This document shows, one piece after another, positions 14,714 through 16,804 of a DNA stretch of 16,804 nt. The notes under the pieces are model-generated. The model made no database searches. It saw only the letters and a list, made by a program, of their open reading frames with translations, and was not told where the DNA came from. The position numbers and the translations under genes were made by a program. Within the stretch, counting starts at the first letter, position 1. Each line of letters begins with the position of its first letter. The stretch is taken from contig CAAFMN010000045.1 of assembly GCA_900764045.1 (NCBI GenBank), positions 1 through 16,804 of the forward strand, read 5' to 3'. The DNA is from Clostridia bacterium. GTDB lineage: Bacteria > Bacillota > Clostridia > Lachnospirales > Bianqueaceae.

Positions 14714-16031
14714 CTACACTTTCCTCCCACTTTTTATACTTACCGCGCAGCAGATTGATCTGCTGTTGCTGCTGCCTTGTCAGACCAAATCCCATAAAAC
14801 GGCACATGTGATCGTTTTTTAGGATACAATAGCACATCCGCTTCCAGCTGGGAATGTCCTTGGTCAGCTTAATATCATCCGTATCATCCGGAATTCGGCC
14901 AATAAATACAATCCGTGTCTTTTTATCCAGCGTATAGTTGGATACGCCATTGCGCCGAATCTGGTAACCCTTGGACTCGATCTCTTCAATCGCATCCTCC
15001 GGCAGGCCGCCTCCTGTCTCGTGCCAGAACTGAATCGAAGTGTTGAATTTTTTGATATAGGAGTTACGCAGCTTGGCTGGCAGCGTTTCCAACAAAAACC
15101 TTGTATAGGAACGCCATGTATGCCCCTCCGGCAATGTTACGTTACGGTATCCCATTGCCTTAGATTTTCCGTAAATTGCCGCGAAATTGGCTCCCTGCAC
15201 ACGGCCGACGAGTTTGGTCCATGTCTGCGGCTCAATCACGCGATACAGGTTCAGACTGTCCTTGGCATATTCATTAAAGGGAGATGCCACACGCATCTGC
15301 GAAGGACTCAGTCCGGCTTTATAATACATATCGTACAGCTCGTTATACGGATAGCCAAATTTGGCGATGGCTGTCCATATATCGTTGACCGTCCAGTCAT
15401 ATAATGGCGTACCCATCCAGACATCCTTGAACTGCCTGGTAATCCAGCAAACACCCTTATAACCATATCTTTTATTGACAATACCACTGTAGCGCTGCAG
15501 GGATTCACTGGCACGCATCCCCAGAAGACAGATGGTCTTCTTTCCATCATGCTCCATCCTGTACCATCTTCCGAACTGCTTGGCCAGGTCTTCCTGATGC
15601 ATCTTGTACTTATAGGTTGAAAAGGGATGGTCGATATTGATCACATACGGCTTTTGAGGCATGGGCCGGACCCACATCGCCTTTTTCTCTTCCTCCCAGG
15701 GATACCAGAACATCTCGTAGCTGCTGAGTGCCGTACGCACTGCCATCGGCAGGCAAACCCAATACGGTTCAATCTCATCCATATGGCGTTCAAAAGTCTC
15801 TTCTACATATTTCGTTGTAAAAGAATACTGTGCTTCAAAATCCTGATGAAAAACACCAATCTTGCCCGGGATGCCATGTCTCTTTTTATAATCCAGCAAA
15901 AGCTCCAGCAAAAGTCCGCTGTCCTTACCTCCGCTGAAAGAAACATATATATTGTCAAATTCTTGAAATATGTATTGAAAGCGCTCCTGCACCGCCTCAT
16001 ATACGTTCATGTCCAGATATTCTCTCTCCAT
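14703..16031 (-). CDS. IbrA-like PAPS-reductase-family protein with DUF3440
   Basis: This 442-aa protein has an N-terminal PAPS-reductase/ATP-pyrophosphatase domain with a clear PP-loop, SFSGGKDSG (31-39), that can activate a substrate by adenylylation. A DUF3440-type C-terminal region follows, containing GMRASESLQR, TPLYDWTVNDIW, SPSQMRVASPFNEYA and a late CYC...C cluster. Residues typical of true sulfate assimilation are not evident and no cys genes are nearby, so it is not CysH. Its partner downstream is the IbrB-like gene. I start it at 16031: GGAGG lies 5 bases upstream, and the N-terminus EREYLDMNVYEA fits the family. Longer readings from 16076 or 16106 would begin at or inside the promoter boxes. 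It is the first gene of the operon. Fold and family are secure; the biochemical role is unknown. Confidence 0.88.
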   Translation of the reverse strand: MEREYLDMNVYEAVQERFQYIFQEFDNIYVSFSGGKDSGLLLELLLDYKKRHGIPGKIGVFHQDFEAQYSFTTKYVEETFERHMDEIEPYWVCLPMAVRTALSSYEMFWYPWEEEKKAMWVRPMPQKPYVINIDHPFSTYKYKMHQEDLAKQFGRWYRMEHDGKKTICLLGMRASESLQRYSGIVNKRYGYKGVCWITRQFKDVWMGTPLYDWTVNDIWTAIAKFGYPYNELYDMYYKAGLSPSQMRVASPFNEYAKDSLNLYRVIEPQTWTKLVGRVQGANFAAIYGKSKAMGYRNVTLPEGHTWRSYTRFLLETLPAKLRNSYIKKFNTSIQFWHETGGGLPEDAIEEIESKGYQIRRNGVSNYTLDKKTRIVFIGRIPDDTDDIKLTKDIPSWKRMCYCILKNDHMCRFMGFGLTRQQQQQINLLRGKYKKWEESVDEV

Positions 16032-16036
16032 CTCAT

Positions 16037-16041
16037 CCTCC
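16037..16041 (-). promoter_or_regulatory. Ribosome binding site that decides the IbrA-like start
   Basis: GGAGG, read on the minus strand, is followed by ATGAG and then the ATG at 16031. The alternative ATGs at 16076 and 16106 lack a comparable site and overlap the promoter boxes at 16077-16106, so they would not be on the mRNA. Confidence 0.65.
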
Positions 16042-16076
16042 AAGCTTTCTCCATATCCGATATTGTTATATGACAT

Positions 16077-16106
16077 ATTGTATACCCTAACTTTTTCCAA
16101 TGTCAA
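16077..16106 (-). promoter_or_regulatory. Promoter of the ibrAB-like operon
   Basis: On the minus strand a perfect -35 box TTGACA (16101-16106) and TACAAT (16077-16082, five of six matches) are separated by 18 bases. Transcription is expected near 16070, giving a leader of about 39 bases. A second TTGACA lies at 16115-16120, so the hexamer is directly repeated with 8 bases between. This could be a second promoter element or a binding site. Confidence 0.6.
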
Positions 16107-16180
16107 GTGCCTTTTGTCAATTTATCCCATCGGGCGATTTACGAATTATTTGCGTATTTCATAAAAATACCTACAACCAA

Positions 16181-16557
16181 AAACTCTGGTACACTTGGGT
16201 GGTTGAGGCTCCTAGGTGTACCAGAGTTCTATAGAGTTCTCTGGTTTTTTGAAAAAACTCTGGTACACTTTGAGAGTTGAGACTCTTAAGTGTACCAGGA
16301 TTCTATAGAGTTCTCTGGTTTTTTGAAAAAACTCTGGTACACTTGGGAGTGCGAGGCTCTTGGGTGTACCAGAGTTCTATAGAGTTCTCTGATTTTTTGA
16401 AAAAAAACTCTGGTACACTTGGGAGTGCGAGGCTCTTGGGTGTATCAGAGTTTTATGGTTTTCTCTGGATTTTCAAAAAAATCTGGTACACTTTGGAGAA
16501 TGAAACTCCTGGGTGTACCAGAATTCTCCGGATTTTCAAGAAAATCTGGTAGATTTT
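16181..16557. repeat. Tandem array of five ~74-bp hairpin units plus a degenerate half-unit
   Basis: Five units begin (at TCTGG) at 16185, 16259, 16333, 16409 and 16482, with steps of 74, 74, 76 and 73 bases; a sixth partial unit is at 16545. Each unit holds inverted arms ACTCTGGTACAC / GTGTACCAGAGT, perfect over 12 bp in units 1 and 3. Arms are at 16183-16194/16216-16227, 16257-16268/16290-16301, 16331-16342/16364-16375, 16407-16418/16440-16451 and 16480-16491/16513-16524. Inner bases extend the stems to about 18-20 bp if the + strand is RNA. A conserved linker, TCTATAGAGTTCTCTGG then T6-G-A6, joins units 1 to 3. In the later linkers this becomes a clear 9-bp hairpin (16528-16549). The rest of this 500-bp gene-free stretch holds only the ibrA-like promoter on the left and about 50 plain bases on the right. 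Units are not separated by unique spacers, so it is not a CRISPR array. Confidence 0.92.
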
Positions 16558-16606
16558 TCGTGGAGGGACGGACTTCTAAGGGAGGTGGGGCCAATAATAA
16601 GAAATG

Positions 16607-16804
16607 TCATTTTTTGATCTTTTTGATCAGTTTTCTTGCTTTTGATGCTGACAAAACTCCGCGGATGACTAATTGCCAGAGGATCTTGGGTGCCTGGAAG
16701 TGTTTGTGGGAGCTTGTGATGACCAAATTCTCGCCGAGTCGGATATCATGAGTTTTGTAGTTTCTGATTTTTTCGATCTGCTTACGATGATATTGTGGGT
16801 CATC
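16607..16804 (-). CDS. C-terminal end of an unrecognised protein (runs off the window)
   Basis: This is an open frame of 65 codons from the window edge to a TGA at 16607. Its composition looks coding: basic N-proximal part (DDPQYHRKQIEKIRNYK), then IRLGENLVITSSHKHFQAPKI-like alternating hydrophobics, then a very Lys-rich end (SKARKLIKKIKK). The order YHRKQIEKI...GENLVIT recalls the C-termini of uncharacterised clostridial proteins, some of them nuclease-like, in which a GxNLIxT strand precedes the last helix; I cannot name the family. The start lies beyond 16804. The gene is upstream of, and in the same orientation as, the ibrAB-like operon, with the hairpin array between them. A plus-strand reading through the array and this segment exists but looks non-coding. 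Confidence 0.55.
   Translation of the reverse strand, partial: DDPQYHRKQIEKIRNYKTHDIRLGENLVITSSHKHFQAPKILWQLVIRGVLSASKARKLIKKIKK

Noticed and set aside
14703..16031. CysH-type PAPS reductase or DndC of a phosphorothioation system
   Set aside because: The DUF3440-type C-terminus and the ParB/Srx partner fit IbrA-IbrB. There are no other cys or dnd/ssp genes in the window.
16181..16557. CRISPR array
   Set aside because: The whole ~74-bp unit, including the inter-arm sequence, is repeated. There are no unique spacers of constant length and no cas genes.
16181..16557. Type III toxin-antitoxin (ToxI-like) RNA repeat array
   Set aside because: Tandem RNA repeats fit superficially, but no ToxN-like toxin gene lies downstream on the same strand. 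The minus-strand neighbour is IbrA-like with a long non-toxin architecture, and the units are twice as long as usual ToxI repeats.
16277..16751. Plus-strand reading frames through the hairpin array (16277-16552 and 16419-16751)
   Set aside because: They are made of the repeats themselves, change frame between units because 74 is not a multiple of 3, and show no convincing ribosome binding site. The minus-strand frame at 16607-16804 looks more like protein.

Overview
The window looks like a chromosomal segment of a spore-forming Clostridia bacterium, most likely a Lachnospiraceae gut commensal. The clues are moderate GC content, strong AGGAGG-type ribosome binding sites, a SpoIIQ-like pseudo-peptidase, an LplB-type sugar permease, and small Cys4 proteins of a kind I associate with this family. 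All genes lie on the minus strand, so transcription runs from high to low coordinates. No rRNA, tRNA, insertion sequence or CRISPR array was seen.

From right to left: (i) the 3' end of an unrecognised minus-strand gene (16607-16804). (ii) A 500-bp gene-free stretch holding five tandem ~74-bp units, each a long hairpin, plus a sixth degenerate half-unit (16181-16557). This is the most unusual structure in the window. (iii) A good sigma-A-type promoter (16077-16106) and a tightly packed operon: an IbrA-like PAPS-reductase/DUF3440 protein, an IbrB-like ParB/Srx protein, a YjjG-type HAD nucleotidase and a YghZ-type aldo/keto reductase, ending at a terminator (12352-12389). (iv) A Lon-type S16 protease that keeps the Ser-Lys dyad but has no recognisable AAA+ Walker motifs (10602-12269). 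(v) A promoter and an operon of a small Cys4 zinc-knuckle protein, ribonuclease Z (rnz), TsaD (t6A tRNA modification) and a SpoIIQ-like degenerate M23 protein. The last has a possible forespore-type promoter of its own and is followed by a strong terminator (7402-7443). (vi) A promoter (7363-7391) and a five-gene overlapping operon: an LtaS-like polyglycerolphosphate synthase/sulfatase-fold membrane protein, two MutS-like ATPases without mismatch-recognition domains, a cyclase/kynurenine-formamidase-family hydrolase and an AlaX alanyl-tRNA editing protein, ending at a terminator (405-436). (vii) The promoter region, with two inverted repeats, and the 5' end of an LplB/YtcP-type sugar ABC permease (1-237).

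Most of the window is housekeeping or lineage-typical: tRNA maturation, modification and editing, envelope polymer synthesis, sporulation and sugar uptake. The accessory part is the right end. There the ibrAB-like pair, overlapping with a nucleotidase gene, sits next to a hairpin array. Most base changes between array units keep the stems paired through G-U wobbles only if the + strand is the RNA. That points to a structured transcript running divergently from ibrAB, which is the best candidate here for something undescribed. Functions are inferred from remembered family motifs; no database search was possible.
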